Below are positions 45,985-58,800 of a DNA stretch of 64,000 bases, piece by piece; the stretch's first letter is position 1, and each line of letters opens with the position of its first letter. Position numbers and translations under genes: made by a program. The notes below the pieces were generated by a model. It saw only the letters and a program-made list of their open reading frames with translations, was not told the origin of the DNA and did not search any database. This stretch comes from Manis javanica (Eukaryota; Chordata; Mammalia; Pholidota; Manidae), in assembly GCF_040802235.1 (NCBI RefSeq), contig NC_133157.1:34872501-34936500 (forward strand). The letters are read 5' to 3'.

Positions 45985-46900
45985 AAGAAATAGAGAAAAA
46001 TTAGCAGACAATGAAAAAAGATATGTTATTTATCCTTATCATCAGGGTTACTAGAATCTAACAAAAGGAGAAATGGTAAAATTCCCAAATTTGAGTTTCA
46101 AAGAATAGAGAAAGTAAGAAACCTTCCTTTATTTCTTAATTTATATAATAGACTTCATAATGCTAGCATAACTCTGATACCAACTCTGACAAGCATAGTA
46201 TAAAAACACACAAATCTCAAAATTCTAAAAAATAAATAACATTTATATCCCTAGCAGAATATTGAGAGACTAATATTCTATAAACAAGTAAAGTTTATTC
46301 TAGGAATGTGAGGGTGGTTTGATATTTTCAGAAATCTATTGTTCTAATTAATATAAATAGGTGGAAAAAGTAAAACCATATAATCATCTGAACAGATGGA
46401 AAGAAGGCATTTGATAAAATTCCCTATGCATTCTTGATAAATATACAAATGGACAAAAAAATAGAAGTATGCCGCTAGAAGGATACTCTCATAACATGAT
46501 TAGAAAGAAAAACATCTCGAACCAGTAGCCAACATCATGATTAACAGAGAAGAAACATAGATGTCCTATTAAAATCAGGAACAAGCAAAAATGCTTACTC
46601 TCACCACTTTTACTTAACTTAGTATAAGTAAATAAGATCATAAAAGAAAAGGTAAAACTATTGGATTATGCAAATGCATAGCTAAAAAAGAATATGCTGA
46701 AAAACTATTCACACTAATACGAGTTTAGAAAAGGAGATCATTAAAAAATAAAAATACAGAAAGCAGTGACTTTCCTACATAATGATAATGATTAATTAAA
46801 AAACATAATAGGATACAAGCATCATTGAAATTGGCAATAAAAATATACAATTTCTAGGAACAAGTTTAACAAGAATACTACTAATGGGGAAAAAAAGACA
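45985..46900 (+). repeat. L1 ORF2 fragment, strongly diverged
   Basis: Segments such as 'ggcatttgataaaattccctatgcattcttgata', 'agccaacatcatgattaacag' and 'attgaaattggcaataaaaatatacaatttctaggaa' follow L1 ORF2 order; frame lost. Confidence 0.6.
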
Positions 46901-48540
46901 ACATTCTGCTGAGAGGCATGAAGAAAGCCTTGAATGACTGCCACCCACATATCTGATGGGAAGAGCCCATATTGTAGGTCTAGGCTAAGCCCAGGTATCT
47001 GTTGAATAAGTTACATGTGATAGAGGTAATATTTTGAAAATCATTAACGTTTTTGCCTTTTTTTGTCTCTTATTTTGCCTTTGGAAACATATGCACTTCT
47101 TCCTAGTTGGTCTACAGCATGTGTGTGGAAGATGTTGATTATGACAGAAAGAATACAAAGAGAAGGGCTAATATGTAATCTTTGACACTTAAAATAGGCT
47201 TCTGCTTTGTAAGTCAAGTCATTTTCCTGAGAGCGTTCCCCAAATTCTTTTTTTCTCCCCCTTGGAACATACTGCATCAAGAACCAAGCTGAGGACCCAG
47301 CCCGTGGAGCTCCCCCAACCTGCAGAAAGCTACCCCATTCTGCGTGTGCCCGCCGAGCAGCAGAGGTCTGAGGCTCCAGGGCAGACGGAGGCCATGATAC
47401 CCGGGGCCCAGCAAGCCTGGTCTCTCCTAGCCCCCAGTGATGATGAAGAGGAGAAAGGAGGGGGAAGAAAGGGGAATGAAGCATGAAATAGGTAAGGCAG
47501 CCCCTGGGGAGCTCCAGAGACAAAGGGAGTGTGAAGGGAGAGATGAGTAAACTGCGACACTGACATTTGGATGGGAAGCATGGTTTACAAAATCTGGGAA
47601 TTTGTGAAAATGTGACGTCATTTGTGCCAACAGGGTGGTTAGTGCTGGGAAGGTCACAATACAACTGTCACCAGGCACAGACGGAGTCTGGGGAGCTGCC
47701 ATGTGTCATAACCAGGGCTTCTCTCTGAATGGTGGGGTTACAGTGATTAACTTTTATTTTGGCAATCTGTATTTAAAAATTTTAACAATAAACATGTTGC
47801 TTGTATAATAAGGAAAGCAACAGTTATAGCAGCTTTAGAAAGCCTTTCAGAAACCATGCCCAAACAGAATAGGTCTGCGTCCTAGCCGAGCAACCCGCCT
47901 CATTCACCGAAGATGAGAGCAATCAGACTCTAGAATCATGAACTCCACTGGTGTCGCTTAAACATGCCAAAAAGTAGCAATGTACTAGATTGGCTGTCCT
48001 CAGGAGTACACGGGAGCTGATTAATGCAAGGGACTGCTTTTCCCTTGTGCTTATGGGCTTTTAGATGTGCATAAGCCGGTAAACATGGTAAATTTTCTTG
48101 AGCCTCCGTTTCCCTTTATGCACAATGAGGGAAAGACTGGAAGCAGATTGAAGCCGGTAGTCTAAGGTTTTTTTCCTCTATGACTTTCCAAGTCTCTATA
48201 ACTTTCTAAAACCATCACCTAAAAATAATTGTGACATTTAGAATTATATTCATTTAATTAACTAATATCTATTTAACCAGGCCCTGTGTTTGGTGCTGAG
48301 GCTAAGGAGAAGAAAGACACAGTCCTTGCCCTCCAGGAGCTTTTTGCCTTGGATTGGAGATGGAAAAATACGAACAATTATAATGTACCAAGTTAATTCT
48401 GGGACCTAAGAGTTCCCAAGGCCCAGGAAAGTGCAAAGGAGAGGGTCATTGGTAAGTCATGAACTTCTTTCCATTTCCACCCCAACCTACTATTTTAATA
48501 ATTGCTCAATAATTACATTTTACAAACTTGTGTTGCTTAA
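46901..48540. other. Intergenic, nothing certain
   Basis: No gene. 48260-48350 ('ccaggccctgtgtttggtgctgagg…agacacagtccttgccctccaggagc') is an ancient dispersed repeat type whose name I cannot give; 49590-49680 carries the same type. The 206-codon minus frame at 47044-47664 has no recognisable domain. Confidence 0.35.
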
Positions 48541-48554
48541 ACCCAACAACTTGA

Positions 48555-48680
48555 TCATCCTCATGCTACATATAAAGCTTACAGAGTTAAAGCACTTCTC
48601 CGGGTAACATAGCTAGGAAGGGGCAGAGCCAGAATCAGGCCGGCCTGACCTCCGAGCCTGCCTCTGACCCATGGTGATCC
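48555..48680 (-). repeat. MIR SINE fragment
   Basis: 'ttacagagttaaagcacttctccgggtaacatagctaggaaggggcagagccagaatcaggcc' is the reversed MIR core. Confidence 0.5.
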
Positions 48681-48927
48681 TGGGCCAGACTGAGAGATGG
48701 GGCTGAGCAAGGCGTGACGTCTCCCTGGAGAGAGAAGCCGTGTCTCTGAGAACCCACAGGAGAGGAGGAGGACACGAGCAATTCACAGGAGAGGATGAAA
48801 AGGGAAAGGAAAGAGTCCTTTCAAGGACTTTTCTTCTAAAATTTTGAAAAACTCTTGATTAGACTTTTGTAGAACAATTTCCAGAGAGATAATAGTTTCC
48901 TGAGTGGTTTTCCAACCTTTGCTCTGC

Positions 48928-48946
48928 AAAAAAAAAAAAAAAAAAA
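48928..48946. repeat. Poly(A) tract
   Basis: Nineteen consecutive A without an identified element immediately to its left; a second tract of 15-16 A lies at about 49184-49199. Confidence 0.8.
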
Positions 48947-49041
48947 GTCTTCTTAAAAGTAGTCAGTAATCAAAATTACAAGAAGGTTGGATAGATGGAT
49001 GTTATGTGATAAAGCAAATGTAGGTTCACAGAGGACTTTCA

Positions 49042-49101
49042 GACTAATTTGATGAGGAGAATTAAGGAGAAGAAGAAGCCAATGTAATACACCACATCAA
49101 C
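49042..49101 (+). repeat. 60-bp duplicated segment (copy 1)
   Basis: Identical over 60 bases to 50717-50776, beginning GACTAATTTGATGAGGAG and ending ACACCACATCAAC. The last 20-24 bases are L1 ORF2 sequence, but here no L1 follows. Confidence 0.9.
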
Positions 49102-49254
49102 TGTCAAAACTAGATTTTAAGTATATGGCTAGTCACTCTTCATTTTTTTTCAGCCTTTCTAATATGTTTTAAAATGTTTATAGCAAAAAAAAAAAAAAAG
49201 GTTGAGGCTGGGGGAAGTAAGCAATAGCTGGGGCAGAGGAAGTGGGAGAACAGT

Positions 49255-49552
49255 TTTCCAGAGCTGTTCCACACGGTAGCTGCTAGCCACATGGCTACTG
49301 AGCACATGAAATGTTGAAAGGTTCTGTATGTGTAATCCAGATGTCAAAAACTTAGTACACAGAAGAATAGAAAATATCACATTAATAATTTTTATCTTGC
49401 TTACATATTGAAATGATAATTTTTTTATGTACTGGGTTACATAAAGTACATTATTGAAATTAATTTCACCTCTTTCTTTTTGCTTTTTTAATGTGGCTAT
49501 AGATTTAGTTTACGTACACACCTTGCCTCGTATTGCTACTGGACAGTGCCCT
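49255..49552 (+). repeat. hAT-type nonautonomous DNA transposon
   Basis: Starts in CGGTAGCTGCTAGCCACATG, followed by 'gctactgagcac…tgaaatg', an AT-rich centre with 'aaattaatttcacctctttctttttgcttttttaatgtggctat' and an end TACTGGACAGTGC. This is the mammal-wide element whose ends read CACTGTCCAATA; I do not give a family number. Confidence 0.65.
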
Positions 49553-49884
49553 CTAGAGCATCCAGTCACCACCAGTCATATTCCTTTGCTCGCTCACACC
49601 TGCTCTGAACCAAGCCCTGTGCTGGGAAGGGGGGAGAAGATGAATCAAACACAGTCCCAGCCTCAGAGAGCTGAAGATCTAGGTCCTGGGGACAAGCAAG
49701 ACACACTTGAAAACATCAGATGGTTTCAGCATCTTGGGAATCTCAGTGATTTCCTTGCTTGTGGATGTCCACTTGATGCCTTTTGGGTTAGACTTGGGGC
49801 AGAACTTTCCTAGAGAACATTTGGAAATATGTAGGGGGTTTGAGGGGTCAGGATGACTGGGGAGGCAGGGTCAGCGTTTCATGT

Positions 49885-49990
49885 GCAGATCCAGCACTGG
49901 CAAACTTCCTACAGTGAGCGGGACAGTCCCGCATGAGGAAGAATTGTCCCATCCCCACCACCAGTAGTGTACCTGTTGAGAAACCCAGGG
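49885..49990 (+). repeat. MER20 fragment
   Basis: 'agcgggacagtcccgcatgaggaagaattgtcccatcc…tgttgagaaaccc' resembles the 3' half of MER20. Confidence 0.5.
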
Positions 49991-50716
49991 GTAGAGGAAG
50001 TATGACACACCCATGTCTGCCCTCTGGAAAAGAACTCTGAGGCTTGCTCTCCAACTCACACAAGCTCCAACTCACACAAAGGCAGCACCATTATTTCTAT
50101 GGAGGTGAGAACAAGGAGCTTCCTGGGATACTGAATCGCATAATCCAATTCCACATCTCCTTAAGGGCAGGAAAAACACCCTGGGACAGTCAGGGATACC
50201 CAAGGGTTTGGCCTCTGGCAGGAAACCTGCCTGATTATGAAGACTGCCAATGGCAGTTTTCAATTAGCTTAGCCTAATTAGTCTTCTGGGAGGCTGTCCC
50301 CAGAGCCCAGGGCACCACCCTCCAGGATCAGGCCCTAAAATACTGCAGGGACAGAGCATTTCTGAGTCCGGTGTCCAGTCAAAGTGAGTCTGCCTGTGGT
50401 CTGATCTCAGCTGCTGCTACTATGGGAGCTGGAAAGAGTGGGTGGGTGACCCACATAACTCAGGTTGAAGGACACAGAGGTCCCAAAACTCCACAGATCC
50501 CAGAAGGCTTTAGTTGAGGAATAGGTAAAGGTATAAGGACTCAGAGGGAGAGGAATATCACTGCCAGCTTGCGAAAGAATCAGAAACCCATTCCTAGAAG
50601 AAAGTGCGGAGGTCCAGCCAAGAGAAAATGGGTGCCTCATCATGGTAATTTTAGGCAGAGGAGCAGGTGCAACAGGCTTAAAATGTATCTTTGAGATGGA
50701 ATTAAGAGGGCTTTTG
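49991..50716. other. Intergenic, nothing recognised
   Basis: No gene or named repeat seen. Confidence 0.3.
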
Positions 50717-50776
50717 GACTAATTTGATGAGGAGAATTAAGGAGAAGAAGAAGCCAATGTAATACACCACATCAAC
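50717..50776 (+). repeat. 60-bp duplicated segment (copy 2, L1 5' junction)
   Basis: Same 60 bases as 49042-49101; here the L1 part (from about 50753) continues directly into the large L1. Confidence 0.9.
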
Positions 50777-52745
50777 AAAATGAAGGACAAAAACCAGTCA
50801 TCCCAACCGAAGCAAAAAAAGCATTTGACAAAATTCAACATCCTTTCACAATAAAAACACTCAACAGAATAGGAATAGAATGAAACTACCTCAACATAAT
50901 AAAAATCACATATGAAAAACCCACAGCAAACATCATACTCAATGGTAAAAGACTGAAAGTGTTCCCTCTAAAATCAAGAACAAGGCAAGGATGCCCACTT
51001 CCACCACTTTTATTCAACATAATCTTGGAAGTTCAAGCCAGAGAAATTAGGCGAGAAAAAAATTGCAAAGGAAAAGTAAAATTAGCTCTGTTTGCACATA
51101 ATATGATCTTATATGCAGAAAACTCTAGAGATTCCACCAAAAAAAAAATCAGAACTAATAACCTCAGCAAAGTAGCAGGATGCAAAGTCAACACACAAAA
51201 ATCAGTTGCATTTCTATATCTGAACAATGAACTATCTGATAAAGAAATTACAGAAACAAGTCCATTTACAACAGCACCAACAAGAATAAAACACTTAGGA
51301 ATTAACCAAAGAGATGAAAGACTTGTACAATAAAAACTACAAAATACTGCTGAAAGAAATTAAAGAAGACATAAATAAATGGAAACATTTCCCATGTTCC
51401 ATGGAAGACAATGTAGTTTAAATATTGATACTACCCAAAATGAGCTACAGATTTGATGCAAATCCTATAAGGATCCCAATGACATTTTTCACAGAAATAG
51501 AAAAACTCATCCTAAATTTCATATGGAATAGCCAAAATAATCTTGGAAAAGAACAAAACCAGAATTCTCACATTTCCTGATTTCAAAACTTACTACAAAG
51601 TTATAGTAATCAAAACAGTGTGATACTGACATAAAGACAGATCTATGGATCAAAGGAATAGAATAGAGAGCCTAGAAATACAACTCCACATATACAGTCA
51701 AATGATTTTTGACAAGGGTATAAGACCATTCAATGGGAAAAGGACAGTCTTTTCAATAAATGGTGCTGGGAAAACTGGTTATTCACATGCAAAGGAATGA
51801 AGTTGGATCCTTACCTAACACCATATGCAAAAATTAACTCAAAATGGATCAAAGACCTAAAACAATAAAACCCTTAGAAGAAAACACAGGACAAAAGCTT
51901 CACAACACTGGACTTGGCAATCATTTCTTAGATAGGACACCAAGGCACAGATAACAAAAGAAAAAAATGGACTAATTGGACTTTGTGAGAAGTTTAAAAA
52001 TTTGTTCATCAAAAGACACTGTCCACAGAGTAAAAAGGCAACACACAGAATGGGAGAAAATATTTGTACATCACATGTCTGATAAGGGATTATTATCTAG
52101 AATACATAGTGAACTAAAACTCAACAACAACAAAAAAACCAATCCAATTCAAAAGTGGGCAAAAGACTTGAAAACACATATCTCCAAAGACAATATATAA
52201 ATGGCCAATAAGCACACAAAAAGATGTTCAATATCACTAAACATTAGGGAAATCTAAATCAAAACTACAATGTGAGATACCACCTCACATCCATTAGTGT
52301 GGCTACTATTAAAAAAATAGAAATTAACAAGTGTTGGCAAGGATACAGAGAAATTGGAATCCTTGTGCACTGATGGTGGGAATGTAAAATGGTACAGCCA
52401 CTGTGGGAAACTGTATGGAGTTTCCTCAGGAAATGTTAAAAAGAATTACCACATGATCAGCAATTCCACTTCTGGGTATAACCCCCCAAAACTGAAAGCA
52501 AGGTCTCAAAGAGATACTTGTACACCCATGTTTCTAGCAGCACTGTTCACGACACAGAAGCAACCCAAGTGTCCATCAACAGATGAATGGATAAGCAAAA
52601 TGTAGTATATACATACAATGGAATATTACTCAGCCTTAAAAAGGAAGCAAATTCTTACATACACTACAACATGGATGAACTTTGAGGGCATTATGCTAAA
52701 TGAAATAAGCCAGTCACAAAAAGACAAATACCATATGATTCCACA
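50753..52745 (+). repeat. 5'-truncated L1, ORF2 3' half and start of 3'UTR
   Basis: Long continuous L1 with many conserved ORF2 words. An open piece at 50959-51333 covers reverse-transcriptase blocks: FPLKSRTRQGCPLPPLLFNI, then LFAHNMILY where active L1 has FADDM, so the catalytic Asp pair is lost. Later landmarks include AATAAATGGTGCTGGGAAAA, GGGAGAAAATATTTG, AAGTGTTGGCAAGGATACAG, 'caatggaatattactcagcc' and AAGCCAGTCACAAAAAGACA. The 3' end stops at CATATGATTCCACAT without the rest of the UTR or a poly(A) tail, so it is truncated at both ends. Several stops and frameshifts break the ORF2 frame. Confidence 0.9.
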
Positions 52746-53810
52746 TGGAAGGCTTATCTTAACATTCCCTACAGGCCTGTCTGTGGATTCTGTTTCTATT
52801 TACTGTCTCCAGGAATTATGATGGAGGGACTGGAGGTTTTACTGAGAAGATATCATCTGGCTTGGCAGCTCCCCATTCCACCAGGGATTTCTCTGAGTCT
52901 CTGGTTCAAGCATTGGTAATTACTCAGTGTGAGGGCAGTATCTCTGGCGCCCACTCCCTGGACCTGCCCACTTGCTGCTAATTGGAGTCCTGAACCGGTC
53001 ACCCTGCTGGCTGCCTCATGACCTTCCTCCTGCTCCTTGTAATCGTTGCCTCTGAGCTGACACTGCCCCAAAACATTACTGCAGTAATCCCCTCCTTACT
53101 TTGGCTGTGGTTTCCTCTAATAATCCAATCTCTTTTGCTTGCCATTTTTCAAGAATTCCTTAATACTTCTGGTCTGCTAGCAGTACTCTCTCTGATTTTT
53201 CACTGATAAGAATTTATTTTCATTTAAATATATACGAGTTCTATCTTCTACAGCTTCTCAGAAAAGTTTCCAAGCAACTGTTGAGCCTCCAAACTGGGCT
53301 GGTGCAAGGACTCAAGAGCCTATTTTCTGGACCAAAGTCAGGATATAGTTTTCTGATTTGACAGTTCACTGATATGAAAAGCCATCCAGATTCATTAAAG
53401 TGAGAGTATATTTGAGGGTTTATCCTCATTGAAAATGACAGAAAGATTATTATAAAGCTTAGAGAAAGGACATGTCAGTGAACAGACTGCTGAATTCTAA
53501 GAGAATAGATTTTTTTAACACAGATTTGGTCTCTTCCTCAGAGCCTCCTAACAGAAAGGAGTAGTGCCCAAGATGGCAGGATAGACAACCACATGACTGG
53601 GACACACAGATTTTATGTCTCCCAGATTTCGAGATCTATCATCTTGCAGCATGGGCCCAAGCCCTGGGATTCAGGGCTTCACAGCTATTCCAACACCCCA
53701 TCCCCGAGGTGGTGAAGAATGGCTAATGTCCACCAGGTGGAGCAGAGGAGCTACCGTCCTTCGGCTCATCCCAAATCAATCATGTAGCTGTAACAAGAGT
53801 AAAACTTCAT
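52746..53810. other. Intergenic, nothing recognised
   Basis: No gene. CCAAGATGGCAGGATAGACA near 53570 resembles the start of L1 5'UTR-type sequence, weakly. Confidence 0.3.
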
Positions 53811-54300
53811 GAGGAAGATGGGTTTATTCCAGAAATACAAGAACAGCTCAACATTGGGAAAAATATATATATATTGAAGGAAGTCACTTCATTAACATAT
53901 TAGAAGGAAAAGAGCTATTTGATCAGACATAGTAAAAGACCTAAGCTAATGAGACAAAAAATGTTCCTGGATGAGAAAACTTGATTTCTAAAGATGTCAA
54001 TTCTGCCCCCAAATCAGTCAATAAAATAAAGGCAAAATCCCAGAAGAACTTTTATGAAATTTGACAAGCTGACTGCAAAATTTTCCTGGAAAAGAAAATG
54101 TACAAGGAGAGCCAGGATATTATTTTAAAAGGCTAGTAAGAGGGAATTCAACCTAGCAGATCTCAATAGAAGGGAGGGGTGTGAAAAGGAGTGTTACTTT
54201 TATAGTGTATACTTCTGTATTCTTTATATTTTTTACAAGAATGTGCTGTATGTATAACTTGCATAAAAAAATAGAAAGCTAGTAAAATTACTTTTAATTT
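53811..54300 (+). repeat. L1 ORF2 fragment, diverged
   Basis: GATGGGTTTATTCCAGAAAT, then 'acaagaacagctcaacattgggaaaa' and 'aagtcacttcattaacatattagaaggaaaagagctatttgatcag' follow L1 ORF2; frame lost. Confidence 0.65.
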
Positions 54301-55635
54301 TAAGCCAATTAAATACAATTCCAACAATAAGAATCCCAGTTCCAAAACAAACAATCCTAGCTGATAAAGAGGCCTTTAAGCCTGCCAACACGCACAGCCT
54401 CTGAGATCCAGGAGCCTCGAGGAGGAGGAACAATCGCGATGACTGTTTTGAGGGGGAAGGGGGCCTGGGTGGAGAACAGAGGCTCGCAGTCCCTAACTGG
54501 CATAGGATGGCCTGCTTCCCACTGACTGAAGGAGCTACAGATCAGGGGCAGACAAGTCAGTGCCATATATCAAACCCAGGCCTGTGCTTCTGGCTCAATG
54601 GGGACCCTGAGCCAACTCCTCCACCTCTCTAGGGCAGTTTTCCTGCTGGTACATTCAGGACTGCTCAGGTGGGCCTATAAGGACCCTCCTGCTGTGATAC
54701 TCCATAATCCTGTTTGTCTCTCTTCATCCTGTTTCCTCCCCATCACTTCCAGATTTTGTGTTTTCTTAAGATCCCTATGACAGTTGTGCCAAGACCTCTA
54801 ACTCTTCTAGAAAGCAACTCTGCCTAACGTTTGTTCACTCACTCATTCATTTTTTACTGAGAATTGCTCATGCATGCATTTAATTGTTCATCCATCCGTC
54901 CATTTATTCATTCTGTAACCACTGGCCAGCACTGGCTGGGGACTGATCTGGGAAGGTGGGTCCCTGGCCCTGAGCTACTTTCTCCAACTTTTTCATGCCA
55001 ATTAAGATTTCTAAGTAGACTGTATAATTGGGTCTTTGGGACATCATCCCTGAAGCACCCCAAAGTTTCTAAGTTGGGCATATTTCTCTCCCTCTAAATT
55101 GCCTTGAGGATTGCACAGTCCCCTGGTGTACGGGGAGCTTTGAAAGGTGCCTCCTCCATTTGTCCTGCCTGCTCCCCAAGAGCCTGTCAGCCAGGATGGA
55201 CCTGGGAGCTGCCCAGGTCAGGTAGTCCCTGGCTGCCCACAGCAAACTATTGAGCACTTGGTTCAGCCTAGAGCCACCAGAATTTTTTAATTCTACCAAA
55301 TCTGACATACTTCAAAGACCCCCGCTGAATTCTAAGCGCTTTGTCTAATTCCACAGAATTCTAAAAGCTCCACTTAATTCTATACAGTTGCAAACACATC
55401 ATTGAATTCTACAAAAGTCTAAGCATGTTTTCTCAGTTTGGAAAGCTGAATCCGTGTGAAACCCCGAGTCCTGTCTGCTAGGGTTCCCTGAGCAGAGGAG
55501 GCTCAGGCCTGTGTCTTTGACCTGTGTTCCCCCCTAACTCCAGCCAGAGAAGGTCCCTGGTCTCCAAACATCTTCCAGGGAGCAAGAGAAATGGACCTGG
55601 AAGAATTTAAAGTAAGTGAAAATATGGGGATATGG
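54301..55635. other. Intergenic, no gene
   Basis: 54830-54925 carries ATTCATT/CCATCC-type simple sequence. 55325-55425 shows recurring GAATTCTA/TAATTCTA words. Otherwise nothing recognised. Confidence 0.35.
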
Positions 55636-55639
55636 GGGC

Positions 55640-55800
55640 AGACAAAGGGACCTAGGCTGGGAGTCAGGAGCCCCAGGGAATTACTGGAGCCTTGGCTTCT
55701 CCCTCTAACTCACTGTGTGATGTGGGGCAAACCCCTTCCTGCCATATACAACAAGGGGGTGGTCTCACTGATCTGTAAGACCCCTCCAGCCCTGCCAGGA
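55640..55800 (+). repeat. MIR SINE
   Basis: 'gagtcaggagcccc…ggcttctccctctaactcactgtgtgatgtggggcaaacccctt' is the MIR core in sense orientation. Confidence 0.6.
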
Positions 55801-57780
55801 TGTCATCTGGCTAGGAACAGCTTGGATTTGGCAGCCAGCTGCTCATTCCCAATTTGTCTGAGCCCCAGGAAGTCACAGCAAGACCGGAAAAAGTTGGCTA
55901 TGGCCAACCTGCGGGCTTTAACTTGGCCTTCAGAATCTGAGAGAGCAGAGGGAGATAGTACCCTGTGGGCTGGGAGGAGTAGGCAGTAGGCAGGGAGTCA
56001 GAGAGGTGACCACCAGCCCAGAGACGCAAACACAGGGCTTGACGTACGAGAGAAAGAGCTCAGGGTGGCCTGGGAGAGAATAAAGGACTGCTCCCTGGGA
56101 GAGGCAGCATTTGAACTGGCTTTTGGGTGGCATTTGGCCCAGAGACAAGTGAAGGCAGAAAAGACATGGTGGGCTCTGCAGACAACCTGACTCTGCTTTG
56201 GGAACCAGAGTTCCACAGCACCCAGCCACATCCCCTCTCATCTTGTCTCCCCACCCCCCAGCTGGAGGAGAGAAGGTGGGGCAGATGGTCTCAGGTCATC
56301 AGCACTCAGGCTGGGGAGCAGGTAAGGTTTTGTATAACCATGTCCTGCTCTGCTGTTTCTTTACCCTCCTGGTTCATCCCAGGCAGAGTTTTCTCCCTAC
56401 ACTCAGGGCCATCCCTTCTCTAGTGACACTTCCATGGCCCCTGTCTGGTCTCCACACATCTCTTCCAAGGAGAAATAGTCCTGCCTGGTCCTCTGAAGCC
56501 CTGGCCACAGGTCCAAGGGTCTGCACTACCTGTCCTGGGTGTGTGCACGTGTGTGCGCATGTGTGTGTAAGAGAGAGCAAGCATGTGAGTGGCTACACTC
56601 ATGTGCACGGCCGTACATGTGCACACATGAATCAGCCTAGGTGTGGTGTGCATTCCCACTGGAATATATGTGTGTATCTGGGTGTCAAATGGGTTTGTGC
56701 ATACACAGGCAGGTATGTGCACATGTGGTATCTCTGTGTGGGTGTAATATATCCCAATAGCTAGCCAATGGCTGTACAGGCTTGCTAGAGATTGTAGGGG
56801 ATAAACTGTAGTTTATGTGGAACCATGCAGAGAGGAGGCTCTTGCCTGACCCAGCCCCTGGGGCTGTAGAGAAGCACAATGTCACCTTGCACCTGACCAC
56901 AGCCCTGGCACAGCACCCGTGGCTACTGACACTCTGTCAAATGAGGGTGCCCTCCGGGAACCCAGTCTCTGGTTTACCAGCTGAATCTTGGAGGGAGCTG
57001 GCGGCTCACACTTCCCTGACCCCACAATGTCTCTAGACACAGTCTCACTGAGGCAAGCCCTTCCATCTGAGGTCCAAGCACAAGGGCAGGCAGAAGTGAC
57101 CCTTCATCCCCTGAGCAGGACATTGCTCTGGACCTTATTGTTACTCTGTGTGACAGAAAAGAGTGTCTATAGGGGCCAACCAACCTGGACCTTGCTAGGT
57201 GGTGGAGGCCCAGAGAGACTCTGCAAGACTCCATATTAGGAAGGATTTTGTGACCCATAGAGTGGCCAGACAACAAAAAGAAAAAAAGAAAACCATGTCT
57301 ATGGGAGTAATGCACTTCCTTCACGAGAGGCATGCAGACAGGAGCAGAATGTGGCTAGGCACAGACACTGGCGAGGATTTCTGCCTGGGAGTGGTTTGGA
57401 CTTGGTGATCTGGGAGCACATATGGCCTAAATTTTTCCTCAATGCCTAGCATGAGTTCCTGTGGTAGGAACTCAATCACTTCTTGATTCTGGAAAGAAAA
57501 TATGCAGGACTAAAAAAAGGAAACCATCCACGTGAGAGAGGCATTACCAGGAATCAGTACTCATCTCAGACCCAGGCTTGGGGAGCGCATCCCATGGGTT
57601 TACTAACAACAGGCCAAGTGCCCAGACACTCCGGAAAGGCCGAGTCACACTCCTTCCCTGGTGAGAAGAGGTGGGGAGGACGTGGGGAAAGACATGCATT
57701 TAGTGTGAGAAGAGAACCAACATCTAGGGCTTGACAGAGGCAACACCAGCCCTGAGAATGGTACGAGTGTTACATTGTTG
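55801..57780. other. Intergenic upstream of OR13J1
   Basis: No gene recognised. A degenerate TG/GTGTGC-rich stretch at about 56535-56745 explains the Cys/Val/His-rich spurious frames there. Confidence 0.35.
56535..56745. repeat. Degenerate (TG)n-rich simple repeat
   Basis: Repeated GTGTGTGCACGTGTG and CATGTGTGTG units interspersed over about 200 bases. Confidence 0.8.
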
Positions 57781-57784
57781 GGAA

Positions 57785-57910
57785 GACTGGATTCTAGGCT
57801 CACTTTGCCAGGGACTCACTCTGTGACCTCAGTTTCCCTACCTGCACAATGGGAGATCCAATGAGTTGACCTCTCAGGGCACTTTGATGCTGATGTGCTA
57901 GGAATTTATG
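57785..57910 (+). repeat. MIR SINE fragment
   Basis: 'gattctaggctcactttgccagggactcactctgtgacctcagtttccctacctgcacaatggg' follows the MIR sense core. Confidence 0.65.
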
Positions 57911-58281
57911 AAATCAAAGCAGCCCTAGCTCAGGCCCAGGGAAAATAGGAGGTTGGGGCTGGGCTAAGAGGTCCATCAAATTTTAGCTCAAATGCCTGCA
58001 ATGAAATCAGATGCTTATGGTCAATCCACACACAGCCGCTGATGAAACAGGCCCTGTCATGGGCATGTGGATGAGCCCACTGATAGGCTCAGAGGCGAGT
58101 AGCCCCTCCAATTTGAGGCACAATGTATGCTTCACGCACGGAGACCAAAGTTGCAAGGAAGAGACAACTCAGATTTCTGCAGGCTGAGGGACAAAGGAAA
58201 AGGGCAGTCCCAACAGTGGGAACAATGTAAGTAGCTCAGAGGCTTCCTTAAAGCCAAGAGGACCTTAGAGACCATCTGGCT
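57911..58281. other. Intergenic, nothing recognised
   Basis: No gene or named repeat seen. Confidence 0.3.
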
Positions 58282-58435
58282 CAGTGGTGCTCAAAGTGTG
58301 CCATGCTGGCTAGCACACGCAGGATCACCCCAGACCTACTGAGTCAGAAACTCTCAGGATGGAGCCTGCTAATCTGTTTTAACAAACTTTCCAGGTGATG
58401 CTGGTACATGATAAGATATGAGGACCTCTGATCCA
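58282..58435 (+). repeat. MER5A (hAT-Charlie) DNA transposon
   Basis: CAGTGGTGCTCAAAGTGTGC start, 'ccccagacctactgagtcagaaactctcaggatgg' core and 'ttaacaaactttccaggtgatgctggtacat' 3' part; the MER5A consensus in order. Confidence 0.85.
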
Positions 58436-58719
58436 GCCCATTGTTTCCCAAACTATGTTGGCAGAATACTTATCTGCAGTAGATTCATGGGCACTCTGTA
58501 AGAGGAAAATCCATGGTCAAGTAAGTTTGGGAATTACATGCTCCATGTTACCTCTGGAAAGCCACAGACCTCATTGGCATATTAAAGGCTCTGAGAAAGT
58601 CCCGCAGTAAAGAGCTTTATTTCCTTTTGATAACTGTTGCCTCAAATTGATTTTTCAGACTGCCTGCTAGCATTTCATTAACACTCTTGTAGGGAAATGC
58701 TGACCTAAACCAATCCTCA

Positions 58720-58800
58720 TTTTGCACACAGATAAACTGCATCCTAGAGGTATGGGTGCTGCCCAAAGTCACAGAGGAGGTTAACCCACACACAGAGTTG
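58720..58800 (-). repeat. MIR SINE fragment
   Basis: 'cacagataaactgcatcctagaggtatgggtgctgcccaaagtcacagaggag' is the reversed MIR core, lying about 110 bases before the OR13J1 start codon. Confidence 0.5.
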
